Part shown: piece after piece, positions 1 to 12,100 of the stretch
How positions within the stretch are numbered: the stretch's first letter is position 1
Layout: each line of letters opens with the position of its first letter
Source: Biscogniauxia marginata
Taxonomy: Eukaryota > Ascomycota > Sordariomycetes > Xylariales > Xylariaceae
Assembly: GCA_022695795.1 (NCBI GenBank)
Contig: MU404078.1
Span: forward strand, 372,001-436,000
Length of the DNA: 64,000 nt
Direction of reading: 5' to 3'
The notes under the pieces: generated by a model
The model's input: the letters and a program-made list of their open reading frames with translations, nothing else
What the model was told of the DNA's origin: nothing
Database searches by the model: none
Made by a program: the position numbers and the translations under genes

Positions 1-1792
1 ATGGTAACCCTTTACACGTTAGAAACGGGAACATATCTTACTATTGGCTCTTTGGGGTTCACAGATACTACCAAAAGATTGGCTTGGCTCATTCCAGATA
101 GATTTACATATTGAATGCTCAGGCTCAATGAAAATGGAACCACTCGATATTTCACGCTTGTATTGAGGGCTCATCATCGCAGGCTATTATTAACTACCGC
201 TAGAGATTAACAACGGCCAGACTTAAGACCGATCACACCCCCTCGAAATTCACATAAATTTCTCTAGCAGGTCTTCGGAGTTAGTTATCAGCTAAATCCT
301 AAGATACTGTAGCATTCATTTTGGCGAGGTGATATTGAATACTACTCAAATGATGCTGGTCATGAAAAGCTTCAGTACATCAATTTTCAACCATATCGAC
401 TCACCAAAGAGTGGTAATTGACCAAACCGGTATGCCTACAGAGCTACCTATAGTCTTAACTAGACCAACGATGGAATACAAACGCTTTCATAAAAGGTTC
501 ATAATCAACTCTATCCATATCTAGTCCATGCTCTCATCGGATGATCAAACAGTCAAATCCCAAGACAAACAAGTAACTTAGGACTTCTCTTCACGATCGG
601 AAAAATAACAACACTGATCAGGTTATCCCTGTAAATAAGCGCAACATAGTTGCCAAACTAACCTGATAGACCTCATGTCTTCAACGCGACACAACATTTG
701 AATATTTCATTTTAGATCTCTCACTAGTAATGAATACAAACCATAAATGGAACGGCTAGGACAGAGTGCTCACATAACTGTAAGTCTTTGCGGGCATAGA
801 AAAGGGACTGAGTGCCGTGGGATAGAAGTTGACCGATTCTTAGGGGCCTGGCGAACTTTCATTGCCTTCATTTGAAACATGGTGGAATAATATCATCTGG
901 CCTAATGTTGAAGCTTGTAGCCTATCAATTCATCCAACGCCCATATTATTAACATCACTTTACTACGACAACATTATCTTACCGACTCCAAGTACAGTGT
1001 CATCAAACTAACCCATTTTTTGCGTGCAGACTGACAACTTATACACTAATGAGAACGCTAAAGAATGTGACAGGAAAGGGTCAGGACACATCAACGAGTT
1101 ATAATACTTCTCACGACAACCCGTAGTAGGGGACTATGACATCAAGAATGTGTGTTTGGTGGTTATATACAATGTAGCGGTCGCAAATCCGCTATGACAT
1201 ATTCGAGACTTAAGCACCGACAACTCTGTGAGCTGTGGTTCATATGATATCAAAATACCAAGCATGCACTCCAGAAAATATGTATGATTCCCATATAAAG
1301 ATCCCATCCATGCCGACTCTAAAAAATACAAGCTGAAAGCGTGATAGATTGATATCTGCCCTTCAACTGCAATTTTTATATGTGCGGTAACTTCCCTCAG
1401 TCGTTTCCTGGGTGTTGGTTCCAGAGTATACCGAAAGAAGGGAATCGTATAGGAGCCTTGGAATCCCTTTAGCCATTATAGAGGTAGAACTTATCTTGCA
1501 TGTATGGCAAGAGCAATTCCTAGTCGTAGTACATACACCATATCAGTTATCTATCCCTGTTCGATCATGCTATACACCTGGTCCTCACTCTGAGCTTCGA
1601 CGTGATGGATAGCGATCTCCGGGGAGTGCTAGGAGTATCTAGTTCGCAGTCAGTCTAGATTGCCAGTCATTGGTATTATGACGGTCAACATCATGGCATA
1701 GAGTACCGCGACCTAAAAATAACCATCCCCTGCGCCAACGGGGGGCGTTCGATTCGAAACCGAGCCTCATCACTGGGGACTCCGATTTGCGC
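1..1792. other. Gene-free stretch downstream of qutR
   Basis: I see no supportable gene here. Open frames are all under about 75 codons, lack family motifs and mostly start at non-ATG codons. Base composition is moderate rather than AT-rich, so this is not the same kind of DNA as the 43.5-60 kb block. The last part before 1793 would carry the 3' UTR of the minus-strand qutR-like gene. Confidence 0.6.
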
Positions 1793-4057
1793 TCAAAACA
1801 TGCCTTGTCCATTCGCGAGACGTACGAAACTATACGGTACATTCTGTCCAACAAGCAATCTCAACGTTTCCACAGTTGTGAATGCTGTCGTGTCAGATAC
1901 ACCATATGCAGTGAAGCCGCTCTGCTCTGCGACTGCACCCAGATCACCCTTCCTTGGGCCATCAGTGAGATCAAGGAAGACTTTGCGGGTTTGTGTCGAT
2001 GACCCCCTGGTACCACCAAAAACCCGCACTAGCATTCCAACAATATTCGATTTCTCTGGCCCAAGTGCAGAGATAATTACAAAGGGGCTTGCTTCTTCGC
2101 CCACCATCCTCGCTCTTTGCAGGTTTTCTAGGCTGTTGAAAGGTTCGACCTCAAGACCCCGAGCTAGTACAAGAGGTGTCTTGAATCCGACTGTATATAC
2201 TTTTCCAATGCGAAGCGCCTTCAGTGCATACATAGTCGACGCCGCGTCGTCGGAGTTCGAGGCCAGGACAACAGCTGTACGACCAGAGTAGGCCGAAGGG
2301 GCGAGATCGCGCGTTAGGGTGCTTAGAATACCACGCCAGCTGGCATTGTCAAATACAAGTGAAGAGTTTGGCGGCAACCCATTATGAGAGTGTGGTGTCG
2401 AGCCGAAGGGCAATTCTGTGTTTCGTTTTGGACTGGAGGGGATGGATGAAGGCTCAGAGGTCGGTGTAGATATCGGTCCTAGATGCACTATGATGGTATC
2501 AACCATTCCAATCATGCGAGCAGCATCTGTAAGAGATGGGCCAGCGCCGTTGTTGAGCTTAGAGAAGAACGTGCTATTGTGCATCAGACTCGAAAAAGAC
2601 ACCGGAGGGCTCAGATACGCCCCTCCGAAAGATTTCTGGTTGCACCAAGCCTCCACGGTAGTCGGTCCCTTTGATTGCCTCTCGACCACGGCGAACTGAT
2701 GCGGTAAACCGAGTTCATTAAAGCACTTTTCATAAAATGGTGCATGTGGCGTCCCCATACGGGAGGACGGAGAGCTGATTCCGTAGATGTTCTTCTTAGG
2801 AAGCTGTCCAAGGAGCGATAAGGCAGCATTTATTTCAGCGATACTCATTTGTCCAGGCGCAGCAATAATTGGAAGAAGCGGGTGAGTGACGGGGGTGAAG
2901 ACCTTATTCAAGGTCCGCGAGAACTGGCCCGTTTCGCCCATGTTGACTGCTGAAAGCGGTGGTGAGTCGGGATACTCACTTTGAATCTTGGATCGAAAAT
3001 ACTCCAGCTCGTAGTTCTCATTGTGGTCGTTGATGATGGCTATCATCTTGACGATATCAGCATACTTGCGTGACTCGAGGAATATCGATTGCGCTTGTGC
3101 CGAGGGCCACTTGAAAGTACCAGAAAAGTCGTGAAAGGCAGACATAATATGACTGCTGCCGCGTTTCTCATAGAGCTTCTGGCGTATATGTTCTGGAAGC
3201 CAGAGCTCAACATCGATATATTCAACGCCCCATTGAATTGCTCGATAAAGATACTCATAATACAGAATAGGGTTGTCCATAGGAAACCGCCCATTCTCTC
3301 GCGTACACCTTGTAGTAAATATGATTGGTAACTCAGTTCTTTGACGAAGTAGCATTACCTGTTCCCCAACATAGCTCAAACTCGGTATCTTGGCAAAGGT
3401 GCCATTACTCAGAGGCTCCTGGAGGAGATCAACGCGCAACTCTACGGCGTCAGCACCAACTGTAAGTATATCTATGTTAGGCAGGGCAGCCCGAACGTCG
3501 GGAAACGTCGTTGAAATGAAATATGTGCGGGGCTTGGACATGAGCGTCTCATGGTGGTCGATCTGCCCAAGTGTGAATGAAATGAAGCGGGCCAAGTCTC
3601 GACGGAAGAATGGTGTCTCGGTATACAAGAATTCATAGTCGCACTGTGTAGATAGATACGTGTCTGGGGGCATTCCTAGATTGACGCAGTGAGCATTTAT
3701 GGCGACCATGGCGTCTCGGTTGCGAGAAGAGATATCGATTTTGGCGCTTTCGGCAGATATTCCAAGCACCAAATCTTGCTCCGCCGAAGTCACACCCTGA
3801 AAACTGTCGGCCAGTCGAGACGGCTTCCCCAAAATGTCAGCGAATACTGATACAATCTTCTCTTGACCAGGTCCATATATGATAACGGCTGTCCGAGTGT
3901 CTCCTCTTTGCAGCCCACTGCTAGTCTTGATTCCAGGTGTAACTGGCGACCGTGATCGTCGGTCCAACTCCATTTCCACCCCTGCTGCAATCGCTCCGTT
4001 CATACTGAGCGGACGGGCTGGAGTAGGCGCCCTAGGTAACTGTTGAACCGACGTCAT
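1793..4057 (-). CDS. qutR: Quinate pathway repressor-like protein (QutR/Qa-1S family)
   Basis: Single-exon 754-residue protein related to the three C-terminal domains of the AROM pentafunctional protein. QutR/Qa-1S proteins repress quinate catabolism genes by binding the QutA/Qa-1F activator. Order: a reduced shikimate-kinase-like part (about 55-165) with no P-loop GxxGxGKS; a type I 3-dehydroquinase-like domain (about 178-412); a shikimate-dehydrogenase-like region (about 423-750). In the dehydroquinase domain the usual active-site positions look kept: E206 (ELRVD), R250, H309 (SAFHDFSGT), K337 (IVKM), R381 and Q403 (PGQMS). In the dehydrogenase part the catalytic lysine motif is replaced by [11 protein letters not shown], which argues against activity. 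It is shorter than characterised repressors (about 900 residues), the shortfall being N-terminal. The ATG at 4057 is the first in frame. No other quinate gene lies in the window. A residual dehydroquinase enzyme is the alternative. Confidence 0.85.
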   Translation of the reverse strand: MTSVQQLPRAPTPARPLSMNGAIAAGVEMELDRRSRSPVTPGIKTSSGLQRGDTRTAVIIYGPGQEKIVSVFADILGKPSRLADSFQGVTSAEQDLVLGISAESAKIDISSRNRDAMVAINAHCVNLGMPPDTYLSTQCDYEFLYTETPFFRRDLARFISFTLGQIDHHETLMSKPRTYFISTTFPDVRAALPNIDILTVGADAVELRVDLLQEPLSNGTFAKIPSLSYVGEQVMLLRQRTELPIIFTTRCTRENGRFPMDNPILYYEYLYRAIQWGVEYIDVELWLPEHIRQKLYEKRGSSHIMSAFHDFSGTFKWPSAQAQSIFLESRKYADIVKMIAIINDHNENYELEYFRSKIQSEYPDSPPLSAVNMGETGQFSRTLNKVFTPVTHPLLPIIAAPGQMSIAEINAALSLLGQLPKKNIYGISSPSSRMGTPHAPFYEKCFNELGLPHQFAVVERQSKGPTTVEAWCNQKSFGGAYLSPPVSFSSLMHNSTFFSKLNNGAGPSLTDAARMIGMVDTIIVHLGPISTPTSEPSSIPSSPKRNTELPFGSTPHSHNGLPPNSSLVFDNASWRGILSTLTRDLAPSAYSGRTAVVLASNSDDAASTMYALKALRIGKVYTVGFKTPLVLARGLEVEPFNSLENLQRARMVGEEASPFVIISALGPEKSNIVGMLVRVFGGTRGSSTQTRKVFLDLTDGPRKGDLGAVAEQSGFTAYGVSDTTAFTTVETLRLLVGQNVPYSFVRLANGQGMF

Positions 4058-7000
4058 GTTGCCCTATAAGTGATATCCAACTCAAAATCAGATCAGGCGC
4101 GCTGATCTAATGTCCTCTTCAACCACCTTCAATATGATGCCGCAGGCACAGGCGGCGTCTTGCCCTTCTCTATCCCAGCAAAGGTAGCGTTTGCGATAGA
4201 GAGTTACTGCCACTATAATTTACCAAGTACAACTAAGCACACAGAGGTTGGCATTCGTATGGCAAGAACTGCCAATAAATAAATGAAATCCCGCAGTGTC
4301 GGAGTTGAACTGTAGTTGTGACAGCTGAAACACAATAAGTAACCAAAGGTAAGTCAGGTGAACGATGGCCGAGTAGGCGTTAAGTCGTTCTTGGGAATGT
4401 CGCCCAGGTCGAGATCAGTGATCTCTCGCAATCGTGGGGGTCGTCTTCTTGAGGCGTAAGGTCGGTGGTGGTGGGACCCGACAACGTATAGAGCTGAGGG
4501 AGGGAGAAGATGCAGACACGCGGACGAGGTAAGACAGTGAGGCCTATGCAACGATTATCGAGATAAGCACGGGAGAAATTCCTTAGTGGTTCATCGTAGA
4601 ACGTGGCGTGGTGTTTCTCCTTGAGAATGACAATAATTCTTCCAGCCACTAGGTTGCAGGATTCTCTAGACTAAGCTCGGCGCAAGGTGTCGTCTCGTAA
4701 CCGGCTCGCTGGGAGAGACCATGCATATAAGATATACCTGTGCTTCCGATGGCGAACCAGGGGCGCGTTCTAGGGCCAGGACTTGATTCTCGTGCTTGTT
4801 ACATACGACAAGGCCGGACATTAAGACACATGTGCGCTCAAATGTCCCGGATGTAGACAGCATCCACTGACGATGCGAGAGGAGGAAGATAGACGAAGAT
4901 TGGCGTGACGAGTTGCGGGTCTTGCGATATGGAATTTGAAGAGCTAAGCTTCGGGCGAGCTGCTGTGCCTATCAGAGGCTCAGCCGAAATATTTCGCCGG
5001 GGTACAGGGCCTCGTTATGTGGGTTGTATGGGGTGTCGAGCATGCTAAATTCGGGGGTTTTCTTTGCCATAAGAGCTTGAACCCCGGTTCAGATGCCCCT
5101 CCACTGCAACGGCTGGTGAGCTTGCCCACTTAGAAGACGCGATCATGCCTAATATCCCTGCCAGGACGAACAGTCTGTTATGCAGCAGCCGGTCACAATG
5201 GTGACAATAGGCAACCTAGATTCTGTTTGACCCGGACTTCCTTATCAGACTTGGATACAAAGTGATATGGATTTCACCAACTCATTCCAGAATCTATTGT
5301 CGCCTCGAGATAAGTGTCGGATAAGGAGAACAACTTCAGTCGAGTGTCCTAGCTACCTGGATCTTCTAGGCGAATGCGCATCAGGTAAAACGCACTGGAG
5401 ACTTACCTAGGGACATATATGTAAGTAGTTAATAACAGCCCCTTTGGCATAGTACCTTTGAAGGAGAAAACCCATGTGTAGTCTCCATCTATGAAAGGCT
5501 AGTTAAGACATTCATTGCCGATTCCGCCAATGACCTCGAGTCTAGCTACCTAGTATTCTCCGATAAAACGAAACAAGTAGACAAACTAGGCGATGTTTAC
5601 TCAAAACTCTCGCCTCATACATTGATATCCATGGACACTGTCTCTTCCTGCCTAGTTTATATCCAAGAACTCGCCGCAAGGGCTTGCATCACGTCACAAG
5701 CCATAAGGATCTCGCCGACAAAACAAGGCCGCTCTAGATTTCTGCTGTAGATGATAACTACTCGGTGCTTCCAGGTGTGTCTCGGCTAACTAGAGGCATC
5801 CTTTAAATCCCAAAGATAGTGGTCTCTTGCTCGTTGGAGATCGACACGGACCTTTCAGTATCATCGCGTTAAAATCGACTAAGAATCTTTCTCTATTCGG
5901 AATGCCGTTCCGTAATGGCCGTCGATCACCAACAGAATTCAAGACCAAAGACTAGTATCATCGTCCTCATAATGTTACGGCCTACACTATAGCCTAGGGA
6001 GCTTGTGAGCAGATGAGGGGTATCGGGGGGACTGGAGAAGCACGGCCGGGCAGGGCTTGGCTTGGGGCCGTGGGACCTCAGACTGTGGGGATTATTTAGA
6101 AGAAGCTCATGCTGGGGAAATTCCTGAGACAAGGGAGTTCGGCGCCAAGATCAGCCGCCCTGTCCCCATTTCTGGACAAACCCATCATAAATTCTCCATC
6201 AATCATGATTTAGCTGTGTGGCTACGAGCCTCCTTGGCAATCACTATTAGCCTACATAGTATTATTACCCGGTTGAATTCGAGGCATGAAGCATGGATAT
6301 TCATGTTGGTATCTTTCTGATGTTGCGCCATCATGTGTCCCAGGAGTGACTGCGAACATGATGTGATTCTAACCTCCTAGACCCCTAGCTGTTCATCAGG
6401 TACTACAGTTTCTGGTCCAAGCCGGCCAGGCTGAGCCAAGGATTATCAATACGGCATGGCCAATAGTCTCGGAGCGTGATTATTAGCAACTAGCTGACAT
6501 TGTTCAAACCACAGTTGAATATACAAGTCTTTCTAGTCAAAGTCACTTTGTTTTTACACATTCCCGATCTTAGGTGTTATCTTAAGAAGATAATCAAGCT
6601 TCCGTATCTGATTAAACAAGTCATTGAGACCAGGGTGTATCCGGGCCACAGATTGATGATTAGTACACTCAAACCATGAAAAGAATTGCAGTTGTGCTAT
6701 TCAAGCTCACTATATCCTTTCTTTAGAGTCGGTTGATCAACAATATCCAGCAATTATGCCGTAAATGCGTACGGCATTGGTCATACGTGACGATTTATAG
6801 CTTTCAACTTGCGCAGCATGCAAACGATAAGGTAAAGTCCATTACGCTAGAAACTATCCTTACTTATACTTATGCATGAGTACTACGGTTTACGGGAGCT
6901 ACGAAAACCAGACTAGGCACATAGTTTTTTAGCTAGCATATGTAAGGGCCCTAGTTAAAAATAGGGTGCTATATCTGTTCAACTTCCTTTGCTGCTCGCC

Positions 7001-8798
7001 GTCGGGAGGGGCTCTCGTGAATGACAAATGAGATTATCGCCAAGATTAGATATCTACTATGTCTAAGCACCTCGTCGTACATGTCTTAGTCCAACGGTCC
7101 ACCCCTAGAGAAGCCGATATCCGGATTTCACATGAAGATCCACATGAAGAGGAGCTTCTAGGACACATCAGTAATCTTCATGAATGAACGAGGAGTAGCT
7201 AACTACCGTCAGTCCAATACAATGATATAGACATACAGGTTAGTTAGGGTATGTCTAAAAAATATTGCTAAACATCGTCGGTATGACGATTACTCCGTAT
7301 GGATGAGGGTGACATCAGAACTTAGCACTATTCTTTAGATAATGATGTGGAACTCTTGCGTTTATGTTACTATTTGTCGGATAGTCACATACATTGGTAT
7401 AGTATGTAGCTTTGCAGGTCGAGGAATGGTGGATACCAACCTGAACCGGTGATATGTGCTTATGATGTGGCTCAAGATAACCCGAAAAGCAAGGATATAG
7501 GTGTAAGAGATAATGCAAAAAGTAATTTAACCCTTGGCAGCGGATAGAACACACTACTAGGTCGATTTTGAGAAATGTCTTGCTCTGCTTAGTCTGGTAA
7601 CGTACCGTAGTACATACGGCCTATATTAGGATGTTTATCTGCCCCTGTGCGAACAACGAGAAAGAAGCATCATTCACACAGCCAGTGTGGCTTAATTAGG
7701 TCTCTGTTTGCGTGATGTTGCTTCTAGACAGATGCATCCGAGTTCTAGCACCATACGATAGATCTCGTATTCGTGGACTTACGCCCATGGTATGTTGTAA
7801 AGCTAAGGAGACGAAAGACGTCATTACGAGAGGCGACTACTTGGTTTTAGGACTTCTTTTAAGGTATGCTAGGAAGTCGCAGATAGAAAGAATATGTGGA
7901 GTGCCTGATATGGAACAGAAAATTGAGGTCTATAACTCAGACGAAGTTAACTCTTATCAATATTTATATTATCTCCTCCTAATCTCAACACTTGATAAAC
8001 AACATCCGAACAGGAATACCTCCGGGCCGCCTTAGATTTAAGCACCCCTAGTTTCCTTTATTAAAAACTACGAATACCAGTTCCTAAACTATATCGGTTG
8101 TTATAAATATTATTATAATTGGAGAAGTTAAATATGATTTCGACCCTTCACTAGTCTAAAGGGATTTAGCTTAACCAGGTAGTTGTAGTTTCACTATGAC
8201 AATCCATATCTATTGCTAATATAAGTATAATACTTCTACAGGATTATCCGGTCCCTTTATTTCATCATGACATTTTGGAACTTATATTCTGTTCTTGAAT
8301 ACAGGCTTGTGTGTACTCAATATGTAACACGTTGGACTACATAGTAACAAGTCCTTGTGACTCCAGGCGGGCCTGAAATCATCTATGCACCAAGGCCGTA
8401 ATGGGTATCTATAACTACCTAACTGACGCTCTCCATCCTTGATCCACTTACGATTCTTCGAAAGTACTGCCAGCTCTCAACCATTTAACCCTATCAAAGA
8501 GCCACCCTGAAGCGATCTCGCCCGAGCCAGTCATATTCAGCTGTGTCTCAATACTATCACCAAATTCCATCTATAGCAGAGAAACCACACGGCTCAACTA
8601 ATTGGCCACGTTTCGTCACTATAATATACCCCATTTCAATCCGCTCTTAATTCTCTTACAGCATTTTTTCTGTGTCCAGTGCCAGTCCGATGTACTAAAG
8701 GGTCGGTGATAGCAACTTATGGTGTGTCAGGATAGCTCGTGCAATCGGAGTTCTTCGTTGTCTCACTTTGCTTTCACATACAGCTGTCTGGAAACTTG
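4058..8798. other. Upstream region of qutR and gene desert
   Basis: The first few hundred bases must hold the qutR-like promoter. Beyond about 4,700 I see no gene. The longest frame (7712-8035, 107 codons) starts with GTG and has no recognisable motif or signal peptide. CTAG and TA-rich words are frequent by eye. No tRNA, 5S rRNA or tandem repeat array was seen. Confidence 0.5.
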
Positions 8799-9101
8799 CT
8801 ACAGGCAGAATTGTTGAAAGCAATCCGAAGGATCCTGCGTGGCCGCACACTGAAGCAGGTTATATTCACTGCACTGATCTTGGCGCTTCGTCTTCCCGGA
8901 CCGCTTGCCAACACATATCTGTTCAAAACAGGCCGTGCCGTCGTTTTCCGTGGTAGCAACACAGCTATCGATGGCGCTTTTGCTGCAGTCAGCACCTCGA
9001 CGCATCGTTGTATCTTCGCTGGCATCTTGTGCTATTGCAGCGGCAATGGAAGCACCAATAGCACACGTAAAGACAAGGCGAGAGACGATGGGATATCTCA
9101 T
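8799..9101 (-). CDS. Small secreted cysteine-rich protein with two Kex2-delimited repeats
   Basis: Intronless 100-residue protein, family not recognised. Residues 1-24 form a signal peptide: MRYPIVSR, a hydrophobic core, then AAAIA with cleavage near residue 24-25. The mature part is two tandem modules. Module 1 has cysteines 39, 47, 58 and 62; module 2 has 77, 85, 94 and 98. The spacing is C-x7-C-x10-C-x3-C and C-x7-C-x8-C-x3-C, and both share CS at the start, C(V/A)AT in the middle and CF(E/Q)Q(I/F)C at the end. Dibasic sites RR (34-35), KR (66-67) and KR (72-73) precede or separate the modules, so Kex2 cleavage would release two peptides of roughly 30 residues. The TAG stop follows the last cysteine by one residue. 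A TATA box and CCAAT motif lie about 190 nt upstream. The context is a gene desert, as is common for fungal effectors. Role (effector, antimicrobial peptide, pheromone-like or RiPP-like) is inference. Confidence 0.7.
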   Translation of the reverse strand: MRYPIVSRLVFTCAIGASIAAAIAQDASEDTTMRRGADCSKSAIDSCVATTENDGTACFEQICVGKRSGKTKRQDQCSEYNLLQCAATQDPSDCFQQFCL

Positions 9102-12100
9102 GATGTTGGAAGGCTTCAGAATTTTTGGTGGAGACTATTCGAATGAGCGACGAAGATGAGTAACTCGAATCGAGGAGGTAGGGATAAGTTAAACGAGCGT
9201 CAATGAAAGCAGTCTTTTGAGTAATAATGAGATAGATTTACTGTCGATGATCTGATCTGCGACCTGTGACGATCCTCCTGCATTCTTTATATAGAATTGG
9301 ATCAGAAGCACACAGTTCCCCCTGGGTGCGTCTTGATCTGACAACATGAGGCAGAGGGGTCTCACAGGGGGACCCAGAGCTGATCTGAAACCAGACTCCA
9401 TCGTGCCGTCGTCGATAGATTACCTAGCCTGCCAAGTCAATGCACCACCGTGTCTGGGCCCCTAGAGCAAGTCTGAGCCCACATTCCGTCACCTCGTCCG
9501 AACGGCTGAATAGTGCCTCCTGCGTTAGGAAACCATCCGATACAAAATTTCACAATCATCGGTTCCAACAATCATGCTTGAGTGTCTTTACCTTGTTATC
9601 GCGGGTTACGTGAGATTCTATATTCCTATAACCTGAAACGTTTAGCCTCCGCATTCAGCTTCAGGATCGTCCGAGTTAACCGGCTACACTTACGATCTTA
9701 TTGAATTTTTCTCGAAGGTTTTAAACCCCGGCACCCTGAATGTCAGAGGATCTGCAACCAGGATCTAAATTTGACTTGCAACTTGTCGCAGCTCCAGCTA
9801 GCTTGTCCAGTCTGCACGTAAGGGCCCCATGCCTTTCACCTCTAGTTTACTTCCCTTGATCGCGAGGTCTCCTAATATCATCTGACGATTAGGTAGCTCC
9901 TCTTGGTGAAAGTAGCCCAATAGGGTTGGATAGACAGCGTTAAGGTCTGGGATTAGGATTATATAAGTCTCCTGTGTATGTGTCGTTAGTCTTATCGCTT
10001 AGAAACAGAGCGCTCACAACAAACTCAGGTAGATACACCACGATGGAGGTTTTTTATAGCATTATCTGTATTCAACCACCTCAAAAAAACAATAATTTGG
10101 TGGCGACGTATTAGCCATTCTCTCCTAAACCCAAGGATTGGTTTGTCTCGGGAAATGTTGCTTCCAGGCAATCGCACCTGCCCAAGTGTTTGCTATGTAA
10201 GCCGAGGGGGAATACTTAAACGGCCTTGATATCCTCAAAACACCTTCGAGCCCGTATCTCTCGGGGGGAGTTGTCACTAGCCTTGTCAAGCAAAGTGGCC
10301 TGGGGGTTTAGTCTGGACTTTGGCATTATCGTTACGTACATTCACTGAATAAAACATCGTCTCAGGTGTTTGAACTCCAAACCGAGGTCATGTCACGGTC
10401 GTATTTATCTGCCATATCAGGACGGTCACTAGCAGACTTTGAATTTCCATTGGTGTTAGACCTTTTGGTAAGAGCGACGTCAGGTTGGCTGTGTTACTCC
10501 GCTCATGTTTCATGCTAGGTTGATACTTACATTCCACGGAGGCCGATGTAACATAGGCTTCAGTAAATAGGCCTACATCTAGTAAGAAATTTTCTTACAC
10601 GACTAATCAAATACCTGGGGTTATAAGTCGTCAATCCTACAGAAGGGATTAAGGGGGCTGTCACTTACGGCCCATAATGGCAACTCGATAATTCTCTGTA
10701 GAGTTGCCTAAAGGTAAGAACCGTTTTTAGGATAAATGACTAGCCAAATATAAGTATTAGAATTCGAGATTATTATTACTTGGTACAGTTATGATATCAA
10801 GCACGTACATTTGCTATAAAAAGGGGGTGAGCACACCAAAATTGACGTCTACATAGCTGTGATTTGATGCGTACCATAGCAGGACTAAGGAGATAAGTGT
10901 CCCTGAGGACTTTCTAAGTAGCTTAAGAATGGAAGTGGCTATGCTAGGCCGATTGAGGAGCGGGCTTTTTGGTATGTGCAAAGTTTCACACTCATTTCTC
11001 AATCGTGATGTTCTATAGCTCCTGGCTAAACTAACTCGAGGCACATGAGGGGCTCCTCAACGCTACTTACTAACAGGGTTATCTGATATGAAGAGATTCT
11101 TCATCAGGGTCTAGAAGCATTATGTTGCTAGGCATGGTAAGCTCGTCATCAACCCTAAGGTCAGATAGAAGATTGTCCTCCTTCGTACCCGCTCATGGCT
11201 CCGTATTGTCGTCATCAATGATTAACACTCTCTTATAGAGAACCTTGCGGTAGTGGGAAGAAGTAAGAAATATATCCACAACTTCATCGATATCCACTTT
11301 AAGGCTGTCCCATCGAGAAATAAGAGAATAACGCTACCGGCCTCGTCCATGTCGTCTACAAGGATTTATATGATAATACCCTCTTTCGTTTCTTACTATT
11401 ATTGCGCGTACACTGGCCCCCTCATTTAATATGGCCATTTTATTCTTTGCTTTCTTTGGGGAGGAGAGAGGAGTTCTGAATGTCATAGAGGGGCCTAGAA
11501 GGGTTCATAGTAAACTGGAACTAGAATTATACCTTAGGGTGGTTTACTGGATTTAGATTAAATTAGAACCAATTCATATCTGGTGTGATCAACCTATGTA
11601 TTTGTGCCTCGTTATACATATTTCCTCTAGCAAGAAGTCAAACACCTCTGACATGCGGACGGCTAGCTAAGTTGGATTGAGACTGGTTCTAAATTTCTTC
11701 ATGGCAACAGTCACAGCTAAAATCAGTGGTTAGGTAGCTTACAACTTTGCTCCACGCAGATAAGCTGCTTACTTCTCTTGAACGTTAGATATTCCGCGAA
11801 CTCGATTTTGACGTACAGAGGAAATATCAGGATTTTGCTCATCTTTGTATAGACTGCTATGAGAATTGTTTTATGTTGCTCGTGAATATATATCAAAAAG
11901 GTTGAACAGACCAGGTCTTATTGATATGTTTGGAAGCTGGGGACGTTGTATCGGTAGGTGTTATAATATAGACTCGGCTATAAAGTGTGCATAATAATTG
12001 AATAGTGATTACAAATTGTTTTTACAGCCCAAGTTCAAGGTCCAGCTCTTTAGTACTTACTCGTTCAATCTTCATGAATTGCTTCCATGTGTATCCAATG

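Noticed and set aside
7315..7554. 79-codon cysteine-containing minus-strand frame considered as a second secreted protein
   Set aside because: It has a GTG start, no clear signal peptide and no repeated cysteine spacing.
7712..8035. 107-codon plus-strand frame in the gene desert
   Set aside because: It starts with GTG, has no recognised motif, signal peptide or splice context, and could occur by chance in 8 kb.
8739..9146. 135-codon frame on the plus strand over the secreted-protein gene
   Set aside because: It is the antisense shadow of the cysteine-rich gene, which has a signal peptide, repeated cysteine modules and a TATA box; the plus frame has none and starts at a non-ATG codon.
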